Part shown: positions 1-8,316 of the stretch, piece by piece | Position numbering within the stretch: the stretch's first letter is position 1 | How the letters are laid out: every line of letters starts with the position of its first letter | Assembly: GCA_016212635.1 (NCBI GenBank) | Contig: JACRFR010000003.1 | Location: forward strand, 1-29,144 | Source of the DNA: Candidatus Liptonbacteria bacterium | GTDB lineage: Bacteria > Patescibacteriota > Minisyncoccia > UBA6257 > 2-01-FULL-56-20 | DNA length: 29,144 bases | Direction: 5' to 3' | Program-made: the position numbers and the translations under genes | The notes under the pieces: generated by a model | The model's database searches: none | What the model saw: only the letters and a program-made list of their open reading frames with translations | Told to the model about the DNA's origin: nothing

Positions 1-742
1 GGCCGGTCAGCTGTTCCACCGTAGCCAGATCCAATTTCTCGCTAAAGGTTGCCAGCTGGTCGAGCAGGGACTCCGCGTCTCGGAAACTGCCCTCGGCGGC
101 GGCGGCGATCAGTTCCAGCGCGGCCGGTTCGATGACAACTTTCTCCGCGGCGGCGACGGCGCGCAGCTTGTCTAAAATTGCCGCCTTGGACGCCTTCTTG
201 AATAAAAACCTTTGGGTGCGGGAAGTAATAGTGGCCGGCAATTTTTCATACTCGGTGGTGGCCAGGATCAGCACGCCGTGCGGCGGGGGTTCCTCTAGGG
301 TTTTAAGGAGTGCGTTAAACGCGGCGCCGGTCAGCATGTGGGCCTCGTCGATGATGTAAATCTTGTGCGGGCTGCCGCTAGGAGAGACTCGGATGCTGTC
401 TTTCAGGTTGCGGATCTCATCAATGCCGCGGTTGGAAGCGGCGTCGATCTCCATTACGTCCAAAGAAATTCCCGCGGTGATCTCGGTGCAGTTGCGGCAG
501 ACGTTGCAGGGTTCTCCCTGGGCGGCGAATTTAGGATCGGTTTGGCGCCGCTCGCAGTTCAGGAGTTTGGTTAAAAGCCGCGCGATGGTGGTCTTACCCG
601 TGCCTCGCGGACCGTAAAAGAGGTAAGCGTGGCCGAGCCGGTTCTGCCGCGCGGCGTTCTGGAGGATCTGCGCGGTGGTTTCTTGGCCGACCAGGTCGGC
701 GAAGGTTTGGGGCCGGTAGCGGCGATAGAGGGCGAGAGGCAT
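1..742 (-). CDS. dnaX: DNA polymerase III subunit gamma/tau, N-terminal part (cut by the window edge)
   Basis: This is the clamp-loader ATPase that loads the sliding clamp at the replication fork. Translating the minus strand from the ATG at 742 gives MPLALYRRYRPQTFADLVGQ, the usual DnaX opening. It is followed by a Walker A motif GPRGTGKT, a zinc-binding cluster ending CNVCRNC, the Walker B/DEAH box IDEAHML and the sensor region ATTEYEKLPATITSR. About 247 codons are present; the C-terminal domains lie beyond base 1. The gene is divergent from the gene at 975 and has its own promoter-like hexamers at 759-787. The family is certain; whether a tau form is made cannot be seen here. Confidence 0.96.
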   Translation of the reverse strand, partial: MPLALYRRYRPQTFADLVGQETTAQILQNAARQNRLGHAYLFYGPRGTGKTTIARLLTKLLNCERRQTDPKFAAQGEPCNVCRNCTEITAGISLDVMEIDAASNRGIDEIRNLKDSIRVSPSGSPHKIYIIDEAHMLTGAAFNALLKTLEEPPPHGVLILATTEYEKLPATITSRTQRFLFKKASKAAILDKLRAVAAAEKVVIEPAALELIAAAAEGSFRDAESLLDQLATFSEKLDLATVEQLTG

Positions 743-758
743 GATAATCAACCTAATT

Positions 759-787
759 ATTCTAATTGCTTGTGGTGAGTTTGTCGA
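759..787 (-). promoter_or_regulatory. Probable dnaX promoter
   Basis: On the minus strand there is a -35-like TCGACA (782-787), a 17-bp gap and a -10-like TAGAAT (759-764). The -10 ends 16 bases before the dnaX ATG, so the leader would be very short. Confidence 0.5.
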
Positions 788-854
788 ACCATTATTTGCC
801 ATCAGACCAAATAAGGCCGATGGGACCGGTAGATGGGGAAGCCGTTAATTTTTA

Positions 855-890
855 GAGGTCGGGCCTTAAGAATCCCCAAGGCCCGACCTC
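855..890. repeat. REP-like hairpin, short form (copy 1)
   Basis: This is a 36-bp inverted repeat with arms GAGGTCGGGCCTT and AAGGCCCGACCTC around a 10-base centre. Near-identical copies are at 16457-16492 (inverted relative to this one, one base different in the centre) and 18157-18194. It lies between divergent genes, so it is not a terminator for either. The remainder of the 743-974 spacer holds only the two promoters. Confidence 0.85.
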
Positions 891-937
891 GGATGCAAAA
901 TTCGCATGCGCCATTCGTCAAGCGTATCTACAGGATT

Positions 938-966
938 TTGACGGACTTGGAAACACTCGCTAAGGT
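938..966 (+). promoter_or_regulatory. Probable promoter of the transpeptidase/carboxypeptidase gene
   Basis: TTGACG (938-943), a 17-bp gap and a weak -10 TAAGGT (961-966). The -10 ends 8 bases before the ATG at 975, which predicts a leaderless or nearly leaderless mRNA. Confidence 0.45.
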
Positions 967-974
967 ATACGTGC

Positions 975-2336
975 ATGGACCGCAAAAAATTATCCGGGGC
1001 AGTGCCGGTCCTGATCTTATCGCTCGCGCTGGCGGTGGGGGCGGCGGTGTTTTTCGCGCTCTCGGCCCAGCATCGGGAAGTGGTTTACCGCTATGACGTT
1101 TCTCTGCCGCGGTCGAGCGCCGGCACGGTGCCGTTCGAGTACGGCAGCTGGCCGGCCATGGCCCAAGCTGATTTTTTCCGAAATGTCCGCAATCAATTTA
1201 TCCAGAGCCAAACCGACTTTGTCGAGGCGGATCTATCGGAAATGGTCCTGCGGGTGTACCGCGCGGGGAATGTCGCGCTCCAAGTGCCCATCCGGACCAA
1301 GGGTCGGGAAGGTTCCTGGTGGGAAACGCCGGCAGGGCTGTATCGGATCGAGAGCAAGGAACCGGACCATTTCTCCACCTTCGGCCAGGTCCACCAGCCC
1401 TGGAGTATGGCCTTCCAGGGCAACTTTTTCATTCATGGCTGGCCGACTCATGAGGATGGCAGCCCCGTGTCATCCACCTACTCCGGCGGTTGTATCCGTC
1501 TCCTGACCCCGGATGCCGAGCAGGTTTACAAATTAGTTCGGCTGCAGGAGCCGGTCTTGGTTTATGCCAAACAGTTCGAGTCAGATGGTTTTACCTATCG
1601 CCAGTCCGCGCCCGAAGTTTCGGCCGGGAACTACCTGGTCGCGGATCTCCAGAGCAATTTTGTGCTCTATGAAAAGGATTCCACGATCGCCGTACCGATC
1701 GCATCTCTAACCAAGCTTATGACCGCGCTTATTGCGGCGGAGTATATCAACTTGGATCGCGACATCACCGTGTCGCAAAGCGCAATCGTCTTTACTTCCA
1801 AGCCGCGTTTGCGGGCCGGGCAAAGTATCCTCGCCTTCCAACTGCTTTACCCGCTGCTTATGGAGTCGTCCAACGAAGCCGCTTTCGCCCTGGCCGATCG
1901 TTTGGGCCGGGAAAGATTCGTGGCCCTAATGAACACCAAGGCCCAAGCGTTAGGTATGACTGATACTCGTTTTGTCGACCCGGCCGGCAGCGGTGAGGGC
2001 AACGTGGCCAGCGCCCAGGACTTGTTCACCCTGGCCAAATATCTGCGCAACAATCGCAGTTTTGTATTAAAATTAACCACCGGTCGCCTTCGGGACAGCG
2101 CCTACGGCCCCCCGATCTTCACCGACCTCAAAAACTTCAATGTCTTCGATGCGGATCCGGATTTTATCGGCGGCAAAGTGGGCCAAACCACGGCTGCGCG
2201 AGAGACAATTCTTTCCCTCTTTGATCTGGACATTCAAGGTCAGCGCCGGCCGGTGGTTATCATCGTTCTGGGTTCCGAGGATCGGGCTAAGGATGCCACG
2301 ACCTTATTGCAAGCGATTCGGACCTCCTATCAATAA
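975..2336 (+). CDS. L,D-transpeptidase (YkuD) fused to a D-alanyl-D-alanine carboxypeptidase (peptidase S11)
   Basis: This is a two-domain cell-wall enzyme of 453 residues. Residues 8-30 form an N-terminal membrane anchor. Residues about 85-200 form a YkuD L,D-transpeptidase domain with His154 (FFIHGWP) and the catalytic motif SGGCIR (Cys173, Arg175), expected to make 3-3 crosslinks in peptidoglycan. Residues about 215-450 form an S11 serine DD-peptidase with SLTK (Ser244, Lys247), SSN (298-300) and KVG (401-403) where the family normally has KTG. Its C-terminal part (IIVLGSEDR) closely resembles the separate carboxypeptidase at 6052, so the two are paralogues. The ATG at 975 lies just after a promoter. 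Each domain is recognised with confidence. That both are active is inferred; the KTG to KVG change may affect the second. Confidence 0.9.
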   Translation: MDRKKLSGAVPVLILSLALAVGAAVFFALSAQHREVVYRYDVSLPRSSAGTVPFEYGSWPAMAQADFFRNVRNQFIQSQTDFVEADLSEMVLRVYRAGNVALQVPIRTKGREGSWWETPAGLYRIESKEPDHFSTFGQVHQPWSMAFQGNFFIHGWPTHEDGSPVSSTYSGGCIRLLTPDAEQVYKLVRLQEPVLVYAKQFESDGFTYRQSAPEVSAGNYLVADLQSNFVLYEKDSTIAVPIASLTKLMTALIAAEYINLDRDITVSQSAIVFTSKPRLRAGQSILAFQLLYPLLMESSNEAAFALADRLGRERFVALMNTKAQALGMTDTRFVDPAGSGEGNVASAQDLFTLAKYLRNNRSFVLKLTTGRLRDSAYGPPIFTDLKNFNVFDADPDFIGGKVGQTTAARETILSLFDLDIQGQRRPVVIIVLGSEDRAKDATTLLQAIRTSYQ

Positions 2337-2344
2337 TCAATTTC

Positions 2345-3166
2345 ATGCCACCCTTGGAATCTAGCGCGGGTTATTCGGTCAAGCTGACGCAGTTTCAGGG
2401 TCCCATTGGGGCGCTTCTGGATCTGATCGAAGCTCGGCAGTTGGAAATTGCCGAGATCAGTCTGGCCCAAGTAACCGAGGACTTCTTGCGCTACCTGGAG
2501 GCCTTTTCGGGTGAGTCCGCCATAGCTAGCGGGTTGAGCTCGGAGGAACGGCTCCGCTTGGTGGCCGACTTCCTGGTGGTCGCAAGTCAACTGCTCCTGG
2601 TTAAGTCCAAAGGCCTTCTGCCCAACCTATCCCTAACACCGGACGAGGAAGCCAGCATCCACGATTTGGAGGATCGTCTGAAGTTGTACCGCGAGTTGCG
2701 CCCGGCGATGCGGGAGATCCTGCGTTTGTGGCGCGCCGGACAACGTTTTTACGGCCGACCGTACCTCCTCTCGGTCTTGAGCTTGGTTCTGGAGGCGCGG
2801 CGGACCAGCGGGGAGTCGGCTTGCTACCCGGGGCAGAATTTAACCGCTGGGAGCCTTCAGAATGGCTTGAGTCGCGTTTTGGATTACTGGGTGGAGGCAT
2901 CCCACGAGCAAGAAGTGATCACCCAGCGCATCGTGTCCTTGGAAGAAGAAGTTAAATCCATCTTAAGTCGTTTAGGAATCGGCGGAAACAGCTCCTTGAC
3001 CGAGCTATCGGCCGAGCGGTCTCGTTCCGAGCTGGTCATCATCTTCTTGGCCCTGCTCCACTTGGCTCGGGATCAAGTGGTGACGCTCGCGCAGCCAGGA
3101 CAATTTTCTGATATACTGGTGGAGCGTAAATCGCCACTCCCGGAGGAGGTGGCGGAAAATAATTAA
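2345..3166 (+). CDS. scpA: Segregation and condensation protein A
   Basis: This is the kleisin subunit of the SMC-ScpAB condensin, which compacts and segregates the chromosome. The 273-residue product has the ScpA N-terminal signature FQGPIGALLDLIEARQLEI followed by ISLAQVTEDFLRYLE, a helical middle, and a C-terminal winged-helix segment (ELVIIFLALLHLARDQVVTL). It starts 8 bases after the preceding stop, so it is probably co-transcribed with the transpeptidase gene. Its usual partner scpB is not adjacent: a methyltransferase and an endonuclease gene sit between them (3171-5464). Confidence 0.93.
   Translation: MPPLESSAGYSVKLTQFQGPIGALLDLIEARQLEIAEISLAQVTEDFLRYLEAFSGESAIASGLSSEERLRLVADFLVVASQLLLVKSKGLLPNLSLTPDEEASIHDLEDRLKLYRELRPAMREILRLWRAGQRFYGRPYLLSVLSLVLEARRTSGESACYPGQNLTAGSLQNGLSRVLDYWVEASHEQEVITQRIVSLEEEVKSILSRLGIGGNSSLTELSAERSRSELVIIFLALLHLARDQVVTLAQPGQFSDILVERKSPLPEEVAENN
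3109..3117 (+). promoter_or_regulatory. Extended -10 promoter candidate for the restriction-modification genes
   Basis: TGATATACT fits an extended -10 (TGnTATAAT) inside the last codons of scpA, about 54 bases before the methyltransferase ATG. No convincing -35 is seen. It could give the inserted genes their own transcription. Confidence 0.35.
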
Positions 3167-3170
3167 AAAT

Positions 3171-4358
3171 ATGAGAGGAGAATCTGTTTATTCCAAAAGG
3201 AAATACAACGTGGTTCAGGTTTCGCAAGCCAAAAAGGTTGCTGAAACTTGGCTGGCAAGCGCGGACCTCCAAAACTCCGTCGCTTTTGGGTTACCTGAAG
3301 CTGATGACAGATATGATATTTGGCGAGTACCACTTTTGACTCTCGGTAAAAATCACCGGGTTGGAGAAGTAGTTATCGATGCCTTTTCTACGCTTGTCGT
3401 GGAAGATAAAACAACAAGAAAAGAAGTTCTGGAGGATCGTCTTTTGGGACGAGTTGAAAAAGTTAATTTGCATAGGAAAAGGAACGACAAGTGCTTTATT
3501 TCTCAACAGAGGAATACGATTGCACACGGTGATAGTGAATTTGTCTTACAAGAAATGGCGGCAGGTTCGGTGGATTTAGTTTTCACTTCTCCCCCCTACT
3601 ACAACGCCAGGCCAGAATACTCAGATTATATTTCCTACGAAGATTATTTATTAAAAATGCGAAAGATAATCCAAGCGACACACCGGGTATTGAATGAAGG
3701 TAGATTTTTTGTGATGAATATATCGCCAGTTTTGGTAAGACGTGCGAGTAGAAGCGAGGCATCAAAACGAATCGCTGTTCCTTTTGATATGCATAAAGTT
3801 TTTATTGAGGAGGGATTTGATTTCATAGACGATATAATTTGGGTTAAACCCGAAGGAGCCGGCTGGGCAACGGGCCGCGGTCGGCGCTTTGCCGCAGACA
3901 GGAATCCATTGCAGTATAAAACTGTTCCAATTACTGAACATATACTCGTATATCGCAAGCACACGGATAAACTTATTGACTGGAATATACGATATCATCC
4001 AAATCAAAAAGCAGTAAAAGAATCAAAAATTGACGGTTCTTACGAACGCACGGATGTTTGGCGCATAAAACCGGCGCACAGCAAAAGGCACCCGGCTATT
4101 TTCCCAGTAGAGCTTGCAGAAAAAGTAATCAGATATTACTCATTCAAAACTGACGTCGTACTCGATCCATTTGCTGGGGTCGGAACAGTCGGAGAGGCTG
4201 CCGTAGGACTCGGTCGCCGTTTTGTGCTGGTTGATAATGAGAAAAAATATGTCGATATAATTCGACGCGACGCAAAAAAATGGCTTGGAAAATCAGCCTC
4301 CGATATCCTTTACATAAATTGCGTAGCTGATAGTTCGGCTCCCGGAACACTATTCTAA
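3171..4358 (+). CDS. Type II DNA methyltransferase (amino-methyltransferase, TSPPY type)
   Basis: This enzyme protects DNA by methylating an exocyclic amino group, using S-adenosylmethionine. The catalytic motif TSPPY (139-143) comes before the cofactor-binding motif DPFAGVGT (332-339), with a variable target-recognition region between them: the beta-class order. SPPY favours N4-cytosine, but N6-adenine cannot be excluded. The first ~110 residues precede the methyltransferase fold and contain WRVPLL and VGEVVIDAFSTLVVED, which loosely resembles a PepSY-like fold; its role is unknown. The gene ends 2 bases before the next, which looks like the cognate endonuclease. GC content is visibly lower than in flanking scpA and scpB, suggesting horizontal transfer. 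Confidence 0.88.
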   Translation: MRGESVYSKRKYNVVQVSQAKKVAETWLASADLQNSVAFGLPEADDRYDIWRVPLLTLGKNHRVGEVVIDAFSTLVVEDKTTRKEVLEDRLLGRVEKVNLHRKRNDKCFISQQRNTIAHGDSEFVLQEMAAGSVDLVFTSPPYYNARPEYSDYISYEDYLLKMRKIIQATHRVLNEGRFFVMNISPVLVRRASRSEASKRIAVPFDMHKVFIEEGFDFIDDIIWVKPEGAGWATGRGRRFAADRNPLQYKTVPITEHILVYRKHTDKLIDWNIRYHPNQKAVKESKIDGSYERTDVWRIKPAHSKRHPAIFPVELAEKVIRYYSFKTDVVLDPFAGVGTVGEAAVGLGRRFVLVDNEKKYVDIIRRDAKKWLGKSASDILYINCVADSSAPGTLF

Positions 4359-4360
4359 CT

Positions 4361-5464
4361 ATGGATAAAATTAATCAGCATTTTCCGGGGAAGGCCCGCG
4401 AACTCCTTGTCTCAAATGGGAAGGAGCTTATCGCGCAAATCGGGTTAGATATTGTTCGTAACATTGTATTGGATGTTTTGTGTGGGAAGAATCTGCGTGA
4501 CTCCACGGAGCTTCTTACCCGGAAAAGAATAGCAACTCTCAATGCGGCGGCATTGGTAATGATGTTGCGTGGTTCTAAAAAGGATAAAGATTTTATTGAA
4601 AAGTTGCCAGATATATCTGCAAGTGAATTGAAGAAGCGATTGCAAAAAGCCGATCGCTGGATACTTGAATGGAATTTGGGATTAACAGATAAAGCATATC
4701 AAAATGTATTGAGGGATAATCCGAAGAATCTTGACGACTACAAATCAAAATTCGTTGGGATACTTCGTGAAGTAGTTTCAGAAAGTAAGAAGGAATACGG
4801 GAATCTTGCAGGGCAAATTAAACTAGGCGGTGATTTAATTGATATCGATTGGGATACGATTTTACAAATAATGACTTCAATCGGGGCGCAAACCCTTGCC
4901 ATTAGAGGTTCTGAAAAATCGACCTACGGCAAATTATACGAGAGGCTTATTCTGGGAGCGCTGTTAGAGATACTTGGTTTTAAGTTGGTCGAGAAAAATA
5001 ATATTTCCAATCCCAAAAAAGTTTTTTGGCTATCTTCTAGGGAGGAGAAGAGGGAAAGTGACGCAACACTTCTTTTTGAGGCTGGCAAAGGAGTGAGATT
5101 CGACATTGGTTTTATCGGACGTGGTAATCCAGAAATATCTCTCGATAAAGTTTCGCGGTTCGAACGAGAAATTACGCTTGGAAAAACAAAATGGTTTATG
5201 GCTACAATTATTGTGGTTGATCGCATCGGCCAAAACAGTCGTATTGAAGCATTGGCGAAACGAATCGGTGGCGACATAGTGCAAATGAGCGGCGCTTATT
5301 GGCCCTTTAGGGTCGCCGGGATTCTTAGGGCAAGAACGGGATATAAATCAGACCTATTGCGATTAAAAGATAAAGCATTTTTTAACCATCTCAAAAAGAA
5401 AATTAGTAAAATCGATTTTCAAAAAATAATCAATTATCCCTCGGTGCAACCCACGCGACCATAG
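4361..5464 (+). CDS. Probable type II restriction endonuclease, CfrBI-like
   Basis: The 367-residue protein is encoded 2 bases after the methyltransferase and shares its low GC, as expected for the cutting partner. Features include Glu194 in YGKLYERLILG and a segment at 232-252 (ESDAT, then VRFDIGFIG) followed by NPEISLDK (256-263). This acidic/Lys pattern is compatible with a PD-(D/E)XK nuclease core. From memory the overall pattern resembles the CfrBI restriction endonuclease family (about 350 residues, paired with an N4-cytosine methyltransferase), but no alignment could be run, so specificity is not assigned. No membrane segment or signal peptide is seen. The restriction partner role is strongly supported by context; the family name is tentative. 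Confidence 0.68.
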   Translation: MDKINQHFPGKARELLVSNGKELIAQIGLDIVRNIVLDVLCGKNLRDSTELLTRKRIATLNAAALVMMLRGSKKDKDFIEKLPDISASELKKRLQKADRWILEWNLGLTDKAYQNVLRDNPKNLDDYKSKFVGILREVVSESKKEYGNLAGQIKLGGDLIDIDWDTILQIMTSIGAQTLAIRGSEKSTYGKLYERLILGALLEILGFKLVEKNNISNPKKVFWLSSREEKRESDATLLFEAGKGVRFDIGFIGRGNPEISLDKVSRFEREITLGKTKWFMATIIVVDRIGQNSRIEALAKRIGGDIVQMSGAYWPFRVAGILRARTGYKSDLLRLKDKAFFNHLKKKISKIDFQKIINYPSVQPTRP

Positions 5465-5483
5465 GTTCACTTTCCCGATTACC

Positions 5484-6059
5484 ATGAACCACCCATCTAC
5501 AAACTCGAAATTAGCCGAACTGGAGGCCCTGCTTTTTTTGCATGGCGAGCCGCTGGGGATAACCAAGATCGCCGAACTTTTGGGTTTAAGCGGGGAGGAG
5601 ACGGAACGACTCGTCACGAGCTCCGCGGAAAAATTAGCGGATGCCGAACGGGGACTGACCCTGGTGCGAATCGGGAATCGCGTTCAACTGGTAACCAAGT
5701 CCGCCTTCGGCCGCTTGGTCGAATCTTTTGTGCGCGCGGAACTGACCCAGGATCTGACCCCGGCCGCGACCGAAGCCCTGGCCATTATTGCTTATCTAGG
5801 ACCGATCGCGCGCAGCCGGATTGAGTATCTCCGGGGAGTCAACTCCTCCGTAACCTTACGCAATCTGCTTATTCGAGGCCTGGTAGAACGCGTGTCCGAT
5901 CCCGAGCGTCCGCACGTTTCTACCTATCAGGCCACTGCCAATTTGTTCCGGCACCTGGGACTTAGCAATGTGGAAGATCTGCCAGAGTTGACCAAGTTCC
6001 GAGCCGCTTTAACCGCCGTGGCGGAGCCAAATACACCAGAAATTTCTCCTCATGATTAG
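5484..6059 (+). CDS. scpB: Segregation and condensation protein B
   Basis: This is the winged-helix partner of ScpA in the SMC condensin. The 191-residue product shows the ScpB pattern: LEALLFLHGEPLGITKIAEL at the N terminus, then TPAATEALAIIAYLGPIARS and LRNLLIRGLVERV, and the terminal YQATANLFRHLGLSNVEDLPEL. Length is normal. The last 8 bases overlap the start of the next gene, so the two are translationally coupled. It is separated from scpA by about 2.3 kb of restriction-modification genes. Confidence 0.94.
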   Translation: MNHPSTNSKLAELEALLFLHGEPLGITKIAELLGLSGEETERLVTSSAEKLADAERGLTLVRIGNRVQLVTKSAFGRLVESFVRAELTQDLTPAATEALAIIAYLGPIARSRIEYLRGVNSSVTLRNLLIRGLVERVSDPERPHVSTYQATANLFRHLGLSNVEDLPELTKFRAALTAVAEPNTPEISPHD

Positions 6060-7128
6060 GCCAGAGCGTACCGCATATACCATAATCTTAACCGCCCTCC
6101 TGGCATTTTTCTTGATCATTATCGGCCAGTCGCCAGGAGGCGGACGGGAGTCTGGTGGAGTTGAGCGCGTGACCGGGCGGTTTCCGGCCGTGCCGGTGCC
6201 GCAGTTTATTTTAGAACCCGCGCCGCTTGCCGCGCCAACCGCAACCCTGCCCGCCGCGGATGGGCGTCTGCGCGCAGGGTCAATCCCGGTGTTCGAGCCC
6301 CAGCCGGTTACGAGTTCGCCGCCAGTTCTGCAGTCGGAACTGGGCCTGGATCGATCAAAATCATATCAAACCAACAGCGCCGCCCCGCCGCTCATAGCGG
6401 CGCACGCCGTGCTGGTTGCGGATGCATCTCGGGCCCAAAACTATCTGGCGCTCAACTTCGATGATCATTGGCCCCTGGCCTCCTTAACCAAGCTCATGGC
6501 GGCGGTGGTGGTTATGGGCCAAATGGATTTGGATCGCGAGATCACCCTAAAACCGGATATGCTGCTTTCGCCCGGAGAGCGGGGCACCGCTCACTCCCTA
6601 TTCCAGGCAGGAGAGCGATATCGCGTGCGCGACCTGCTCGGCCTGGGACTGGTCGCTTCGGATAACGATGCCATTGATGCCTTGGCGCATGCTTATGGTT
6701 ACGCGGAGTTCGTGCGCCAGATGAACCAACAGGCCCAAGCCTGGGGCTTGCGGGATACCAGCTACATCGAACCCACCGGACTCTCGGTGTCCAATCAATC
6801 TACTCCTCGCGATCTGGCGACCTTGGTCGGCCGGATCCGGGCCGAACAGCCGGAGGTCTTTCGAATCACTCGCCAGCCTTCTTGGACCGCTACCGAGCTT
6901 AGCCGGCATACCCGCCGCACGGCTTTGTCCACCAACCGCTTTGCCGGCCGAGCCGATTTTTTGGGCGGCAAGACCGGCTATACCGATGATGCCCAGGGCA
7001 ATTTAATTTCCCTCTTTGAATACCGCGGTCGGCCGGTCCTGGTGATCATTTTGGGCAGCGAGGATCGCTTCGGGGAAACAACTAAGTTGCTGGGTTGGTT
7101 CAAAGAAACGGTCAATCAAGGCGGCTGA
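6052..7128 (+). CDS. D-alanyl-D-alanine carboxypeptidase (peptidase S11, DacA/DacF-like)
   Basis: This enzyme trims the terminal D-Ala of peptidoglycan stem peptides outside the membrane. The 358-residue protein has an uncleaved-looking N-terminal membrane helix (residues 9-25), a Pro/Ala-rich linker to about residue 110, then the serine DD-peptidase with all three motifs intact: SLTK (Ser144, Lys147), SDN (203-205) and KTG (307-309). No C-terminal amphipathic anchor is present, so the N-terminal helix is the anchor. It overlaps scpB by 8 bases. It is a paralogue of the C-terminal half of the protein at 975 (shared ILGSEDR near the C terminus). Confidence 0.92.
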   Translation: MIRPERTAYTIILTALLAFFLIIIGQSPGGGRESGGVERVTGRFPAVPVPQFILEPAPLAAPTATLPAADGRLRAGSIPVFEPQPVTSSPPVLQSELGLDRSKSYQTNSAAPPLIAAHAVLVADASRAQNYLALNFDDHWPLASLTKLMAAVVVMGQMDLDREITLKPDMLLSPGERGTAHSLFQAGERYRVRDLLGLGLVASDNDAIDALAHAYGYAEFVRQMNQQAQAWGLRDTSYIEPTGLSVSNQSTPRDLATLVGRIRAEQPEVFRITRQPSWTATELSRHTRRTALSTNRFAGRADFLGGKTGYTDDAQGNLISLFEYRGRPVLVIILGSEDRFGETTKLLGWFKETVNQGG

Positions 7129-7133
7129 TTAAA

Positions 7134-7229
7134 TTAGAAGTAAGAAGTTAGAATCAAGAAGTAAGGTCGCAAGCCAGTCCAATTTCTCCACCCTTTATTC
7201 TTAACTCTTTATTCTTAATTCTTGCTTCT
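7134..7229. repeat. Heptad-repeat spacer with inverted arms (upstream of mraY)
   Basis: The 112-bp spacer has a left array of period 7 at 7134-7166 (TTAGAAG, TAAGAAG, TTAGAAT, CAAGAAG) and a right array at 7195-7229 (TTATTCT, TAACTCT, TTATTCT, TAATTCT, TGCTTCT). The right words are broadly the reverse complement of the left words, so a transcript could fold into an imperfect stem. Confidence 0.85.
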
Positions 7230-7240
7230 CAGCCCTATCT

Positions 7241-8314
7241 ATGTATCACGAAAGCATTGTTCTTATCACTCGCGCCTTGTCGCTGTTTCTCTTGTCCTTC
7301 GCGGTGGCGCTGGCGCTGGCGCCGACCCTGATCCGCATTCTTTACCGCTATAAGTGTTGGAAGAAGAAGCCACGGACCGAAACCGTGGGCGGAGCCAAGA
7401 CGCCCATTTTTACCAAGCTGCACGCAGCCAAAGAAGTTTCCACGCCCCGCATGGGCGGCATCCTGATCTGGTTGACCGTACTGATCGTAACTGCGGTCGG
7501 TTATTTGCTGGCGCGCCTATTTCCTGATTCTTCTCTCCGCCACCTGAACATCCTGTCCCGTTCCCAAACCTATCTGCCTCTCGCCACTCTTCTGGCCGGT
7601 TCGCTTCTGGGCCTGGTGGATGATCTGATGGTTATTTCCGACCGTGGCAAATATATCGGTGGCGGCATGCGGTTCAAGGTCCGGCTGATACTTATATCTG
7701 TTATTGCCCTGGTTGGCGCCTGGTGGTTTTACGCCAAGCTCGGTTGGAGTTCCCTGTATGTGCCCTTTTACGGCAATATCGAGATCGACGGCTGGTACCT
7801 GGTGCTCTTTTTGGTCGTAACTCTAGCAACATTCTCCTCCGGCGTGGTGGATGGTCTAGATGGTTTGTCTGCGGGAGTGATGATCCCGATCTTCGCCGCT
7901 TACGGTGCGATCGCCTACACCCGCGGGTCATACGACCTGGCTTCTTTCATCGTGGTTTTGATCGGCGCTCTGGTGACTTATCTCTGGTTTAATGTTCACC
8001 CGGCCAAGTTTTACATGAGCGAGACTGGCATGATGGGTTTATCCGTGACCCTGGCAGTTATCGCTTTTCTGACCAATGCGGTATTTTTCCTGCCACTCAT
8101 CGGAGCAGTGCTGGTCGTGGAATCCGCCTCGGTGCTGATCCAGCTTATTTCCAAACGCGTTTTCCGGCGCAAGGTTTTTCTGTCCGCTCCCATCCACCAC
8201 CACTTAGAAGCACTGGGCTGGCCGGAGTCGCAAATTACCATGCGCTTTTGGATCATTTCGTTTGCGGCCAGCGCCTTGGGTCTGGTGGCTTTCTTTCTGG
8301 CCCGCTATTGGTAG
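7241..8314 (+). CDS. mraY: Phospho-N-acetylmuramoyl-pentapeptide-transferase (MraY family), divergent
   Basis: This multi-pass membrane enzyme makes lipid I from UDP-MurNAc-pentapeptide and undecaprenyl phosphate. Of 357 residues, the family hallmarks seen are TPRMGG (68-73), LVDDLM (Asp127, Asp128), VVDGLDGLSAG (202-212) and PIHHHLEALGWPE (317-329) followed by RFWI. About ten hydrophobic segments are evident. The usual MGDTGS loop reads MSETGM (259-264): a Glu replaces the Asp that binds Mg2+ in well-studied MraY, and the flanking Gly and Ser are also changed. The wider family includes WecA-type enzymes, but the HHH motif and context of wall genes favour MraY. Confidence 0.86.
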   Translation: MYHESIVLITRALSLFLLSFAVALALAPTLIRILYRYKCWKKKPRTETVGGAKTPIFTKLHAAKEVSTPRMGGILIWLTVLIVTAVGYLLARLFPDSSLRHLNILSRSQTYLPLATLLAGSLLGLVDDLMVISDRGKYIGGGMRFKVRLILISVIALVGAWWFYAKLGWSSLYVPFYGNIEIDGWYLVLFLVVTLATFSSGVVDGLDGLSAGVMIPIFAAYGAIAYTRGSYDLASFIVVLIGALVTYLWFNVHPAKFYMSETGMMGLSVTLAVIAFLTNAVFFLPLIGAVLVVESASVLIQLISKRVFRRKVFLSAPIHHHLEALGWPESQITMRFWIISFAASALGLVAFFLARYW

Positions 8315-8316
8315 GT

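Noticed and set aside
132..617. Plus-strand open frames over the start of the window
   Set aside because: They are antisense to dnaX, whose motifs on the minus strand are unmistakable; the high GC produces long shadow frames.
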